NCBI RefSeq assembly: GCF_040869045.1
Contig: NC_090324.1
Span: forward strand, 56,387,346-56,451,345
DNA length: 64,000 nucleotides
Origin: Eurosta solidaginis
Lineage: Eukaryota; Arthropoda; Insecta; Diptera; Tephritidae
Direction of reading: 5' to 3'
Shown here: positions 31,966 through 43,320 of the stretch, piece by piece
Layout: every line of letters starts with the position of its first letter
How positions within the stretch are numbered: the first letter of the stretch is position 1
Position numbers and translations under genes: made by a program
The notes under the pieces: generated by a model
What the model was told of the DNA's origin: nothing
Database searches by the model: none
The model's input: only the letters and a program-made list of their open reading frames with translations

Positions 31966-33620
31966 TTATGGATGGCGTTCAAATTCGGTAGCATCTTTGG
32001 ATGCACCAAGTCGTCCACCCGTTTTCACTACTTCGTCTTCATCAAGATATGGGGTGAGAGACAGTATTTCGCTTTTATATCCAATTGGTGTTTTGGATTG
32101 CAAGCTCGAAATTTCTGATCCGTAATATTGCTTCTGAGCAAGTTTTATTAAACGGGTTGTTGTAGCTTTAATTTCATCTGAGGAAATTAAATAAGATTCA
32201 GGTTGACTACAATCTTTCGTTTTAGAATGCGTTCTATGAAAAAACCTGAGTATATATGAGATAACTCTTAAAGCTCTAGGAAGATTTGAAAACCTATCGA
32301 GAATATCATTGATATTGCTTGAAATTGCGGTAGCATGAACTTGCACGCGTTTTTCTTCAATATTTGTGGTAAAATCCAAATCTTGTGTTGGCCACTTTTC
32401 CGTCTCTTCTTGGAGCCAAGAAGGACCCTGCCACCACAGAGAATTGTTGACTAAATCTTCGGCTAGTATTCCTCTACTGGCTAAATCTGCTGGATTTGTA
32501 TCTGAATCCACGTGATACCACGATGAACTTCCAACTTTGTCGACTATTTTTGTAATTCGATGCGCAACGAAAGTTGACCATGAGCACGGAGGTGCACAGG
32601 TGAATGTTTTGTTGACCTAAATCAAGGTTAGCGCAGATAGATTCGGTTATCTCCGCTAATAATACAGCACCGCAAAGTTCCAGTCGAGGAAGTGAGATGG
32701 TTTTACTGGAGCTACTCTTGTTTTTGCCAAAAGCAGATTCACAAATATGCCGTCGTTGGTTTCCACTCTCAAATACACGGCTGCACCATACGCTTTCTCG
32801 GAGGCTTCGCAGAATCCGTGGATTTCGACCTTTTCTGTTGGAGAAAAGGCTACCCATCGCGGTATTCGTATTTTGTCGATCTCCCTGTACGTATTGGTAA
32901 AATTTGTCCACTTGTCTAATGTTGTAGATGAAACGGTTTCATCCCAGCCAGTACCCTCTAACCAGATATTTTGCATAATCATTTTTGCCACGATAATTGT
33001 TGGAGCTAGCCCCCCTAATGGATCAAAGATGTTTGCGATAGTAGATAGTATCGCTCTTTTTGTGGGTTTGGTGTTTTCTTCTATAGGTTTTGCTATGAAG
33101 TAAAACTGATCGGAATGAGCATTCCACCTAATACCGAGCGCCTTTACACTACTTGAATCTTCAAATTCTAAGAAATCTTCGCTCAGAAGATGAGCTTTGG
33201 GAATACCCTGTAATATTTCACTGGAATTTGAAGTCCATTTTCGTAATGGAAAACCAGCTGAACTTAAAACCCCGGAAATTTCATCTCTTTCTCTGATCGC
33301 AGATGCTTTAGTATGTCCTCCCGAAAGAACATCGTCGACATACATATTTTTTCGTAGGATATTTGAGCCGATTGGATGAGATTTTTCGGAATCATCAGCC
33401 AGTTTAGTAAAGTTCTTATTGCTAAATAGGAAGCACAATTGATACCAAATGTCACTGTTTTGAGCTCATACAGACTGATTTGATCATCTGGACTTGAGCG
33501 GAAAACTATTCTTTGGTATCTTGTATGATTATCATCTACTAGGATTTGCCTATGCATTTTCTAAATATCGCTATTGAAGACGTATCTGAAAAGTCACCAG
33601 CGAAGAATTAATGTTGGTAT
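31966..33620 (-). pseudogene. pol: BEL B reverse transcriptase and RNase H
   Basis: Overlapping frames carry FRSSPDDQISLYELKTVTFG, the catalytic YVDD in NMYVDDVLSGGHT, FDPLGGLAPTIIVAKMIMQ, WVAFSPTEKVEIHGFCEASE (RNase H opening), LLAKTRVAPVKPSHFL and DSDTNPADLASRGI. All are BEL/Pao landmarks in order. Three or more frame changes and a few stops make it inactive. Confidence 0.82.
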
Positions 33621-34154
33621 ATCAGCCTGAAGCACAGGACCAGGAAAAAGAACATCGTTCAGGCTGAAACCATTTGAAGAACGCGAAGAAGCATTAAAAA
33701 CAACTCTAACTTTGGTAGAGATACTTTTTTCTTTTATTACTGCATGATGTGGTAAATAGTAATTATCGACTGCATTGGCCGATTGAATTGAATCTCATTT
33801 TGACATATGCCCCATAGTCTCGTATTCTAGTATGACTCTATTGTACTCTTTCTGTAAATCGAGATTTTTTCTAAGTCGGGTTTCATTTTTATAGAATTGA
33901 GAGCACGCTATTCTTAATGATGGACCTAGATTTATCTCTCCTGGGAATTATGACCTGAACGGAAGCTACACAATAATCTTCCGTCAGAATTCCGCTGCGT
34001 TGTACGTTGATACAGTTCCTCACAAAATGTATCTTCTAATGTGGAGGCTTTAGCTTTCGGCGTGTGTTCGAGCTCCCAAAATTACCTTAGCTGCTTGTCT
34101 AAAGCCACTTCATTGTAAATGGTTACCAGATTATGATTGGTTGGACTGGCTGCA

Positions 34155-34640
34155 TCAGCACGACCAGTCATTATCCAACCAAAGACAGTTTCTTGAGCTA
34201 AAAGAGTGCCAAGAATATTTTTTTTTGATACCGTCTAATATTATTTGCGGATAAATATCTCCGCCCAGAACAAGATCAACTGGCTCATTCACGAAGAAAC
34301 GTTTATCCGCAAGCACTAGATCAGGGAATGTTTGTTGTGTTAATGCACTAACATCGCATGTTGGCAAATTACCTGTCAAATGTGGTAGAACTAGAACTAA
34401 AGCGTCAATGGAAATTAGTGGGTCAACTGGGGACCGCAACTGAATGGCGCATGCCTCTTTTACCTGCGCAGAAACTGAATTATTGATGCCCGAAACTTGA
34501 GCATGCATCTTTCGAGTTGGCAGGTTCATTCTTCGTCTGAGTCTTTCAGTGATAAATGAGCATTCAGATCCCGAATCTATGAGAGCTCTGGCCGAAAAAG
34601 TTGTACCATTATAATGAATGGTGACGCGAGCTGTGCCTAG
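34155..34640 (-). pseudogene. pol: BEL B protease
   Basis: The frame opens right after the gag TAA (34643-34641), in the same frame as gag. It carries RVTIHYNGTTFSARALIDSG, an aspartic-protease DSG active site near 34580. SECSFITERL and VDLVLGGDIYPQIILDGI, the BEL linker motif, follow. It ends near 34155 in a different C-terminus than expected, which suggests a frameshift into the RT linker. Confidence 0.8.
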
Positions 34641-35982
34641 TTAAACCCCTTTACTGTTATTAATAAAATTATATTTTACAGTAGTTTTATTTTGCTGCTT
34701 TTTTTGTTTTGCAGATTCATTTTGAGATTGAGCTTGCCTTGAAGTGCACGGTTGCTCATCCGATAAATCTGCAGAATTATTTGCCTGTGTAGGTTTTGCC
34801 TTACTTGTCTGTAAATGCAGAAGGGTATTTTGTTTTAAATGGCAGTTGCTGCATTGTGCGCACTTGTACATTTTGACACTGAATGCCCCGATGACAGACA
34901 GTTTAGGCAGAAGTGATTTTTTTTTATGAAAGCAAGTCTTTCATTGGTGTTCAAATTTTTGAACTTTGAACACGCATAAATTTTGTGATCATTGCTTTGA
35001 CACATTTTACAAGTGCCTTTAGCTACACTTGCTTGAAAAGCACCAAGTTTCTTTGGGGGATGTTCAGAGGCCTGCTTTGAGTTTTGTACCTTTTGAGGTT
35101 TTGTACTATTTGTACCTCTTAAACCTGACACTGATTCTAACGTTTGAAAACGATTTGTCAGAAATCGGTTCAAATCCGCCCACTTGGAAGTTTTTGTCTT
35201 GTTTTCTACGGACTGTTCCCATAGCGAAAGGGTCACATCAGGAAGCTTAGTTGAACATAAGTATATAATAATTGGATCCCAATTAGATATGTCAATATGA
35301 TGACTTACTAACGAAGATATGCAATTATTTATGTCCCTTTGTAATCTTTTTATTGAATTACCACATTCAGTTTCGACTGATTGAAGGTTGAAAAGAATCT
35401 TTAGTTGGGTGTTGACTAATATTCTCTTGTTTTCATACCTGTCGCACAAATTTTTCCAAGCTATATCAAAACCATCATTCGTCAATTCGCATTTCTTAAC
35501 GATTTTTCTGGCTTCACCTTGGGTTTTTTGTATGAGATAATATAATTTTTGTACTGGCGACAGGCTTTTATTTAGAATAAAATGGCCGTGAACATGTCAC
35601 GAAAAGTTGGCCATGATAAATAATCACCTTTGAATATATCAGTATCACAAGGTGCTAAATGCAAATTGCGTGGCGTGAAGGCAGCATCGTTTTCCATCTC
35701 TGCTTCTCAAGTTTTTCTGCCAAATCATTTATTTTTATCATACACCGCACAAAAACAGTATAGCACGACTTATTTTTTTTTTCTAATTGCGGTAACATTC
35801 TTCTCTGATATATTTTCTGATTGTAATAACGCATCAAACGCTTCTTTAGCTTTTTCCCACATCGATTTCAACTCCTGCTGCTGAATTTTCAGCGAATTTT
35901 TGGAGTTTTCGCTAGTGGCTGTGCTTAAAAATTCGATGTCGAACTCAATAATTGTGTCAACTAAGCAGTTATATGCTTCCAT
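34641..35982 (-). pseudogene. gag: BEL B gag
   Basis: The N-terminal coiled coil (NCLVDTIIEFDIEFLSTA...) starts near 35982. After a frame change the capsid region (34835-35485) has WKNLCDRYENKRILVNTQL and WDPIIIYLCSTKLP. Zinc motifs are CKMCQSNDHKIYACSKF and an intact CCHC knuckle CLNCLSSGHSVSKC. The last part (34641-34871) is Gln/Ser/Lys-rich. Two or three frameshifts are present. Confidence 0.82.
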
Positions 35983-37142
35983 ATTGCAAAAAGTTTAAAA
36001 ATAGAAACAGTGGATTTTTCAAAAATTTTAAGTACATAGAGACATAATCTGTGGAATTACCCAATTTGCTAATATAAAAATTAAACAACGCTTTCCACCA
36101 ACAAAGTCACCCCAACAAATTAAATAATATTCTAATAAGTTTAGTGTACTGATTACAAACGTAAATATTTATTTTGAAGGAAATAAAACTCAAAATTTAA
36201 TTATGTTAAGAGTGAAAAAACAGTGGACTGTATCTAATATATATGTACGTGTAAATATACGTGTTAAAACTAAAAGCAGTTGCTCGCCAACCGACTATAT
36301 TTATGTACGTGTGCGTGTATATATGTATGTAGCACAGTATTATTTGAATGCAAACGCAAATGAAAACCTGAGCAAAAGTTGGAGGAAAAATGTTCCGTCC
36401 ACTAAATAAACGCTCAAATTAAATTTTGTCTGTTTTAAAAAGTGACTTGTGAAATTAATTTTTCTCAAATTCAACTGTGATGAACCAAACCCAAAAGTGA
36501 GGTTAATTACACAGTGCAGTGTTGTTGTTGTGGGCTGTTAATAACAGAGAAATGCAAGTCATATAAATGTATATTGAATTAAATTATTTTTGAAAAATTA
36601 CTTGCACTTTTATATTAAATTATTCCCAAACACTGTTTGTACAAATATTTGTGTGCAATAATGCAACAGCGAAGACCCTTAAGCCGTGTCAAATATTATT
36701 TACCGTCGGCGGCAAGCAATATTTGATGGTCAAAAAGGCTATTTGTACAATTCAAATTTAATTTTGCTTTTGTTTCACAAATCACTCGCGCACTTTTCAC
36801 TTTCACTAATTTTTAATTTATTAACTAATGTGCTCAATGAAATAACCACGTACCTTTATATTTGTAGATGTGTCCTGATGAAGTGGATGAAATAATATAT
36901 AAACAAATGGCTTTTATAAATTTCTGTGTTGTTGCTGCTGCCAATGGTCGCTTGAAATTCCCCACAAATAAAATACTGCTTCTGGAATACCAAGCAATAT
37001 ACCCTCAAAATTGGTCGCAAGTACAACAATATTTCAATTCCTGTGGTTGGTTCGCAAAATGGTCGCTTTAATAATATTTAAACACTCGTGTTGTTGATGC
37101 CAAAATGGTCGCTGTGATGAAAAAACGGATTGAATGTGCCAA
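35983..37142 (-). other. BEL B 5' leader
   Basis: This is an AT-rich non-coding interval between the gag start and the 5' LTR. It holds short runs of TATGTACGTGT-type repeats (36240-36330). The bases next to the LTR on the minus strand read TTGGCACATTCAATCC; a primer site would start at TGG, but I cannot name the tRNA. Confidence 0.55.
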
Positions 37143-37536
37143 TGTCTTGGCCGGGCCACAGCTCTGGGATGGTGCCGGTCAAGATTTAATATAGAAAAGA
37201 AGAAAAAGTTTGGTATTAGAATTTTAATTTAAATATAATATCTTTATTCGAAATAAAGATTGTACACAAAAATTAATTATATATATATTTTTAGGTTACC
37301 TTTTGGTTGAAGCTGGAAACTGCGGCGGGATACGTCCTTTCTCCTTGATGTGTGAAAACAAGTGAAGTAAAAAATGTATAACAGGTCGATACCGCTTGCC
37401 TGTCAAACTGTTTATTTATTCCAGCGATGTTCATTTGTATAGTTAACATAAACAGTTTGACTGGCACTGTTAACAATATAAGAAAAAGTGCGAGGGCGAC
37501 TTTTTATGTTTTGAGTTTGGGCTGTTGGCCTAAACA
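37143..37536 (-). repeat. 5' LTR of BEL B
   Basis: This 394-bp partner of 23867-24261 has the same TGTCTTGGCC...CCTAAACA ends. It retains the hairpin seen in the other LTR, with a few changes. Confidence 0.9.
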
Positions 37537-37541
37537 CTTTT
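37537..37541. repeat. Target site duplication CTTTT, right copy
   Basis: This is the partner of 23862-23866, directly after the LTR end. Confidence 0.75.
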
Positions 37542-37650
37542 GTTTAAGTATTTGTTTGTACGAACGTTTTTAATTTAACGCTTTTGCACTTCGTTTAAAA
37601 ACTAGGCCATTAGCCAGCAAAACCAAATTATTATTGGTTTTTTAAATAAG

Positions 37651-37959
37651 CACTGCCAAGGTCGCCACAACTACACCCTCCACGACGCCGGAGTATCTCA
37701 TAAAACCAATGGCCTTCGGAAAATAACAGCACAAGTAGCAACTAGTCAGGACGTTACCAACCCAGATCCCAACGAGGAACTTCCCACCACCTCAAACGCT
37801 GCCCGTATCCAATCTTTGCATGCAGAAAATGATAGCAAGATCATTCTCCCCACAGCCATAGAGTCCATAGAACACCGAGGGGACTTCTTCAGGCTCAGAG
37901 CCTTAGTGGATCAAGGGTCAGAACGTAGTTTATCTCGTCGAAAGCTCAAATCAAGCTAG
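37651..37959 (+). pseudogene. BEL C gag tail and protease
   Basis: A frame without its own start is open for 102 codons to TAG at 37957. It begins HCQGRHNYTLHDAG, the last gag zinc signature, and ends with the protease segment FFRLRALVDQGSERS. The active site reads Asp-Gln-Gly in place of Asp-Ser/Thr-Gly. It stops shortly after, where other BEL proteases continue. Confidence 0.75.
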
Positions 37960-37989
37960 GTCTCCCACTCCCTATTTTAAATATCGGGA

Positions 37990-38682
37990 ATGGGAGGCGG
38001 AGTAGTACAAACCTCCAACAAGTTATGCTCACTGACCCTAGTCTCAAATGGCTACAAGGTGAAAATAAAGACTCAGGCAATATTGCTACCTCGGCTCACT
38101 AGGCAACTCCCAACACTCAGGCTAAATAACGACCAAATACGTAAATGGTCACACCTCAAGCTAGCAGATCAGAATTCTCAGAATCCCTCCCAAATCGATC
38201 TGGTGTTAGGCAGCGATCTCATCCCTCAAATCATGCTAAATGGCATAGAAAAGATCTCGCCCACACTGCTAGCACAAAACACGATATTTGGCTGGATAAT
38301 AAGTGGCCAAACCCCCGAAAAGGTCGGATCACACTCCGCTCAAGCGCGGGAAATGACGAATCTCCAGCTGAATGAACAGCTACGGCAATTCTCGGAAATC
38401 GAAGAAATACCCAGAGTGCCAGTGGAAACCCCAGAAGATAAAATGTGCGAAGACTTTTATCAAAGCACAACCACTCGTATGGATAACGGCCGATATATGG
38501 TTCGGCTCCCATTTAAATCAACATTCCCGAACGATATCGACCTAGGTCAATCCCGTACTGCAGCCCTACGACAGTTCCACGGCATGGAACGTTCCCTCTC
38601 AAAAAAGGGCGATCTCAAGCAGCAATACGACCAGGCACTCGAAGAATATCTGTCCCTAGGCCACATGGAAGAATGCAGGTAA
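37990..38682 (+). pseudogene. pol: BEL C protease-RT linker and RT N-terminus
   Basis: The open frame of 230 codons carries IDLVLGSDLIPQIMLNGIEK (BEL linker motif), NTIFGWIISGQ, EDFYQSTTTRMDNGRYMVRL and LPFK, then an RT start (QYDQALEEYLSLGHMEEC). It ends at a stop in a position where RT normally continues, and resumes in another frame after about 70 bases. Confidence 0.82.
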
Positions 38683-38752
38683 ATACTGCTCATTCTATCT
38701 TCCTCACCATGCAGTCGTAAGGCCAGACAAAAAGACAACAAAAGTCAGAGTT

Positions 38753-39780
38753 TTGTTCAACGCCTCTAAAAAGTGGGGTTCCGGTCACTCCTTCAACGAT
38801 GTTTTATGTACCGGACCAACCCTCCAACCAGATCTCCGACTTATGTTGCTGCAATGGCGAACATATAAATATGTGTTTAATGGCGACGTCGAGAAAATGT
38901 ACCGCCAAATTCTTTTACACCCTGATGACCGAGACTACCAACGGATAATATTCCGAACCCCCGAAAACAGTCCAATAAAGGACTACAAGTTAAAAACGGT
39001 CACCTTTTGGGTTAATTGCGCGCCTTTCCTGGCTATTCGCACCCTACACGAGCTGTCGAAAGATGTAGCCGACTCCCATCCACGCGCAGCCCCAATACTA
39101 AAATCCGAGACGTATGTTGACGATATTTTATCTGGCAGTCATGATCTCCAATCAGCCGAGCAATCCCTAACAGAGGCTATAGACGCTCTCAATTCAGCCG
39201 GCTTTCCCATAAAAAAGATCATGGCAAACCATCCCGACATCCTCCAAAAAATATCAAAAACTGATCTGCTGGACACAAACTTTCTCGAGTTCGAAAAGAC
39301 TAGCACCGCCAAGACCCTGGGCATCTAGTGGAACGCCCTAACGGATACATTCTCGTATACCGTCGACTCAAATCCGGCAACCACTGCAGCCACGAAGCGG
39401 AAAATTCTCTCCTCCATTGCGAAACTTTTCGATCCCGTAGGGTGGTTGACGCCCATAATGATCCAAACGAAGATGCTCATGCAAGAATTGTGGTTAGACG
39501 GGACCGAATGGCACGAGAAGGTTAAACCAATCCGTCTAGCCAAATGGGCGCAGTTCTCTCAAAATCTTCCTTCTATCTCAGCCATCCATATACCCCGATG
39601 GATGAATTGCGCAACCCTGTACCTAAGAAGTACCGTCGGTGCTCAGGTCCACTCTCACCTTATAGTGTCCAAAGGCAAAGTGGCTCCTCTCAAAACTATT
39701 AGTTTGCCACGCCTGGAGCTCTGCGGAGCGCTCTTGTTAGCAAAATTAGTCGCAGTATGCAACCCCATCTCGGCCTAAGT
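38753..39780 (+). pseudogene. pol: BEL C reverse transcriptase and RNase H start
   Basis: FNASKKWGSGHSFNDVLCTGP, FNGDVEKMYRQILLHPDDR, YKLKTVTFWVNCAPFLAIRTL and the catalytic YVDD (39113-39124) lie in one open frame to 39328. In-frame and shifted pieces to 39780 carry [19 protein letters not shown] and [18 protein letters not shown]. The catalytic site is intact but several stops follow. Confidence 0.84.
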
Positions 39781-40650
39781 CAAAAAAAATTAATCATGTG
39801 GTCCGATTCGGAAATCGTGCTAGCCTGGTTGGTAAACCCACCCCACTCGTGGAAAACATATGTCTCTAACCGAACAGCGCAGATTATAGACCTCGTTTGA
39901 AATGTCCCTTGGCGACATGTGCGAAGCAAAGACAACCCCGCGGATCTTGGAACCAGAGGATGCAGCCCCGACGATCTCGTTAACTCATCGCTATGGCGGA
40001 ATGGCCCAGAGTGGCTTTCCTGACCCCCCGAGGACTGGCCAACACCAACGGCCAGAAATATTGTACCCCCCGAACTTCACCGAGTCGAATCGCTGCATGC
40101 AGCGGAAGAGTCAGAAGACTTCTTGGAACGGTTCTCCTCCTATCCCCGCGCCCTACGCGTAACAGTGTACATGTTGGAATTTGTAACTCGGCTTAGAAAT
40201 GCTGTAGGAGGCAATCGTACCCCTAACGATCCCGCCCTCCCTTACGCCCACGTCATGCGCACGAAAACCCGTCTGCTAAGCTTGAATCAGTCGAGATTCT
40301 TCGCTTCCGAAAGAGCGTCTCTCAAAAATTCAAAACCAATCAGAAATCCAAGTCCCCTACTGGCACTTGACCCCTTCCTGGATACAAACGGGATTCTTCG
40401 TGCCAACAGAAGATTAGTAAATGCCGACATGATCTACAATGAGTGTCGTCCCATCATTCTCCCCGAAAAGGCTAAATTTACTACCCTTTATATAAGGTTC
40501 CTGCACGAGAGCTTCCTCCATGCGGAAGTCCGCCTCCTGCAACAAGCTATGAGGCAGGAAGTCTATACCCCCTACTCAAACCTCAGCTGAAAAAATGTAT
40601 TTTCCAATGTAAAGTCTGCAACATTCATAAACGACAAGCGCAATCCCAAA
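39781..40650 (+). pseudogene. pol: BEL C RNase H end and integrase N-terminus
   Basis: MWSDSEIVLAWLV-like sequence (about 39800) gives the RNase H DSE motif. SYPRALRVTVYMLEFVTRL, ANRRLVNADMIYNECRPI and LHESFLHAEVRLLQQAMRQE (40123-40590) mark the BEL linker and integrase N-terminal region. The CxxC of the finger is read just after a stop at 40588 (CKVCNIHKRQAQS). Frames change three times. Confidence 0.78.
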
Positions 40651-40652
40651 TA

Positions 40653-41294
40653 ATGGCAGCTTTACCCACCGAACGATGCACTTTCGCGCCCCCCTTCACT
40701 ACTACTGGCGTAGACTTCGCCGGCCCGTTCCAAATAAAAGCTTCGATACTCCGATCTCCAACACTCGTAAAAGGCTATGTGGCCGTGTTCGTTTACTTCA
40801 CCACCAAAGCCATCCATTTGGAATTGTGTTCGGATCTCACCAGTAAGGCTTTCCTCGCTGCCTTCGCCCGGTTTGTAGGGCGTCGAGGGTATCCGAAACA
40901 AATGATGAGCGACAACGGCACAACATTCATTGGTGCTAACCGAAGTAGAGTTCGTCACCTTCCTCAACGAAGTCTCGACAGATATTGTCCAAAAGTATGC
41001 GCCACAAGGCATCGATTGGAAATTTATACCCCCGGCGCACCCCACATGGGCGGATTATGGGAATCTGCCATCAAAAGCTTTAAAACCCATTTTAAAAGGG
41101 TTACCGGAACACACAGCTTCACCTTTGAAGAATTCTCGACTCTATTAATTCGGATCGAGGCCGTTCTCAATTCTCGTCCTATCTCCCCGCATACTCAGGA
41201 CCCAGCGGATCTCACCGCCCTCACACCTGGCCACTTTCTCCGAGGCGCACCCCTTATCGCCATCCCCAACCGAACTATGAACACCTCTCTTTGA
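40653..41294 (+). pseudogene. pol: BEL C integrase core
   Basis: The open frame has TTTGVDFAGPFQIKAS (first Asp), YFTTKAIHLELCSDLTSKAF, RGYPKQMMSDNGTTFIGA (second Asp) and PHMGGLWESAIKSFKTHF (Glu). The full DDE triad is therefore present. Between the second Asp and the Glu about 25 codons (SRVRHLPQRSLDRY...) do not look like integrase, suggesting two compensating indels near 40940 and 41020. Translation ends at 41294. Confidence 0.84.
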
Positions 41295-41662
41295 TCAACC
41301 GTTGGGAACGGTTGAAAGTTTTATATCACCAATTCAGCAAACGCTGGAAGAATGACTATCTCATGGAGTTACACAAGCGTTATCGATGGCAAACCGCTCA
41401 ACCTCCCCCTAAAATCGGGGATCTAGTCGTCATTAAGGAAGACAACCTGCCCCCTACCGAATGGCGCCTAGGATGCGTGGAAGGCGCCCATCTAGGAAGA
41501 GGCAGCCATATCCGATTAGTCGACGTACGCACCCAGAATGGCGTACTCACCAGGCCCATCACAAAATTGTGCTTTCTACCGCCCTCTGAGCCTGACTCAG
41601 GCCCTCAAGGCTCAGTAGCGTCCCCAGACCATAATACAGTTCAACTCCCTGTGCTATCGTAA
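41291..41662 (+). pseudogene. pol: BEL C integrase C-terminal domain
   Basis: The frame reads INRWERLKVLYHQFSKRWKN, YLMELHKRYRWQTAQPPPK, GDLVVIKEDNLPPTEWRLG and NGVLTRPITKLCFLP, the conserved BEL C-terminus. It overlaps the core frame by 4 bases, so a single -1 type slip separates them. It ends at 41662 and appears complete. Confidence 0.85.
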
Positions 41663-42200
41663 AATCAACAGAAACAATCTTAACCCCTATCCGCACTCAC
41701 TCCCAACCTCACGAGTGACTAAAAGGTAATTTTATCCTATCTTCCTCAGATGGATCGTGAGCGCCCTCCTGTGCCCGCACCACGCCGTTCGCTGGAATCG
41801 CGAGTCATAGTGTTTGCAAAAAGCTCCATTTTCTTTGGCTGAGTAAGCTAACCATAGATATTTTTGAAGCCAAGTTCTTTGGAATTAAATAAATTCGTAG
41901 TCCAACAATCGAGTTAATGTCGTCTTCAGATGATTTATTGACAAAATGGGCTATGTCGAATTGGTGTATTGAAGTTGAAGGTTTCGTTGAAGAACGGGCA
42001 GCTTCGAAGTTATCTTTTCGCTGATCACTTTCCTACATTGTTAATACCAATATAGATAATCAAAAAAAAAAGATTTTTGTGAAATTATAGAGTTCAAAAA
42101 ATATATAATTCGTAGGTAAAATCATAAATTCTACTAATCAAACACACAATTAAGAATCGAGAAGGAGGAACCATTTTTTCTGAAACAAAATAAAAATAAA
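41663..42200. other. BEL C 3' flank; short open frame at 41914
   Basis: It contains GGTAATTTTATCCTATCTTCCTCAG (intron-like) followed by a short open stretch MDRERPPVPAPRRSL, then AATTAAATAAATTCG. At about 41911-42022 a short frame MSSSDDLLTKWAMSNWCIEV occurs; it could be a chance frame or a fragment of an unidentified protein. No LTR is recognised. Confidence 0.4.
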
Positions 42201-42319
42201 ATAAATCAAGTAAGGAAGGCTAAGTTCGGGTGTAACCGAACATTACATACTCAGTTGAGAGCTGTGGAGACAAAGTAAGGGAAAATCACCTTGTTGTAAA
42301 AAGAACCTAGGGTAACCCT

Positions 42320-43320
42320 GGAATGTGTTTGTATGACATGTGTATCAAATGAAAGGCATTAAAGAGTATTTTATGAGGGAGAGGGCCATAGTTCTATAGG
42401 TGGACGCCGTTAGGGATATCGCCATAAAGGTGGATCAGGGTTGTCTCTAGCATTTGTTTGTACGATATGGGTATCAAATAAAGGTGTTAATGAATATTTT
42501 AAAAGGGCGTGGGCCTTAGTTCTATAGGTGGACGCCTTTTCGAGGTATCGCCATAAAGGTGGACCAGGGGTGACACTAGAATTTGTTTGTACGATATGGG
42601 TATCAAATGAAAGGTGTTAATGAGTATTTTAAAAGGAGTGGGCCTTAGTTCTATAGGTGGATGCCATAAAGTTGGGCCAGGGGACACTCTAGGATTTTTT
42701 TGTACGATATGGATATCAAATGAAAGGTGTTAATGCATATTTTAAAAAGGAGTGGGCCTTAGTTCTATATGTGCACGTCTTTTCGAGATATCGCCATAAA
42801 GGTGGACCAGGGGTGACTCTAGAATTTGTTTGTACGATTTGGGTATCAAATGAAAGGTGTTAATGAGTATTTTAAAAGGGCGTGGGCCTTAGTTCTATAG
42901 GTGGACGCCTTTTCGAGATATCGCCATAAAGGTGGACCAGGGGTGACTCTAGAATTTGTTTGTACGATGTGGGTATCAAATGAAAGGTGTTAATGAGTAT
43001 TTTAAAAGGGCGTGGGCCTTAGTTCTATAGCTGGACGCTTTTTCGAGATATCGCCATAAAGGTGGACCAGGGGTGACTCTAAAATGTGTTTGTACGATAT
43101 GGGTATCAAATGAAAGATGTTAATGAATATTTTAAAAGGGCGTGGGCCTTAGTTCTATAGGTGGACGCCTTTTCGAGATATCGCCATAAACGTGGACCAG
43201 GGGTGACTCTAGAATGTGTTTGTACGATATGGGTATCAAATTAAAGGTATTAATTAATTAAAAGGGAGTGGCCCTAAGTTTTATATGTGAAGGCGTTTTC
43301 GAGATATCGACCAAAATGTG
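42320..43320 (+). repeat. Tandem array, period about 130 bp, about 7 copies
   Basis: The unit contains GTGGACGCCTTTTCGAGATATCGCC, GGTGGACCAGGGGTGACTCTAGA, TTTGTTTGTACGATATGGG and TATCAAATGAAAGGTGTTAATGAG. GACCAGGGGTGAC recurs at about 42563, 42806, 42937, 43066 and 43197. Copies near 42400 and 42660 are shorter or diverged. Confidence 0.88.

Larger units (their letters stand above)
23867..37536 (-). mobile_element. BEL/Pao retrotransposon B with nested LOA-2 and SINE
   Basis: This 13.67-kb span is bounded by LTRs of 395 and 394 bp with TGT...ACA ends and a CTTTT duplication. On the minus strand the order is leader, gag, protease, RT, RNase H and integrase (to about 30865), then a long 3' region holding the 4.2-kb LOA-2 insertion, and a polypurine tract. 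LTRs differ at about 14 sites plus small indels (about 3.6% by eye), so it is older than the gypsy element. Coding is broken in many places. Confidence 0.88.
37651..41662 (+). mobile_element. BEL/Pao retrotransposon C, 5'-truncated, no LTR found
   Basis: Plus-strand order is gag tail, protease, RT, RNase H and integrase. The sequence is GC-richer than the neighbours and uses C-ending codons, unlike BEL A and B, so it is a different family. It starts abruptly at the last zinc motif of gag, about 110 bp right of BEL B. No LTR pair is visible. Frameshifts and stops occur about every 0.5 kb. Confidence 0.85.

Noticed and set aside
42320..43320. Regular repeats considered as a CRISPR array
   Set aside because: The units are about 130 bp and abut directly without unique spacers, and the context is an insect genome.
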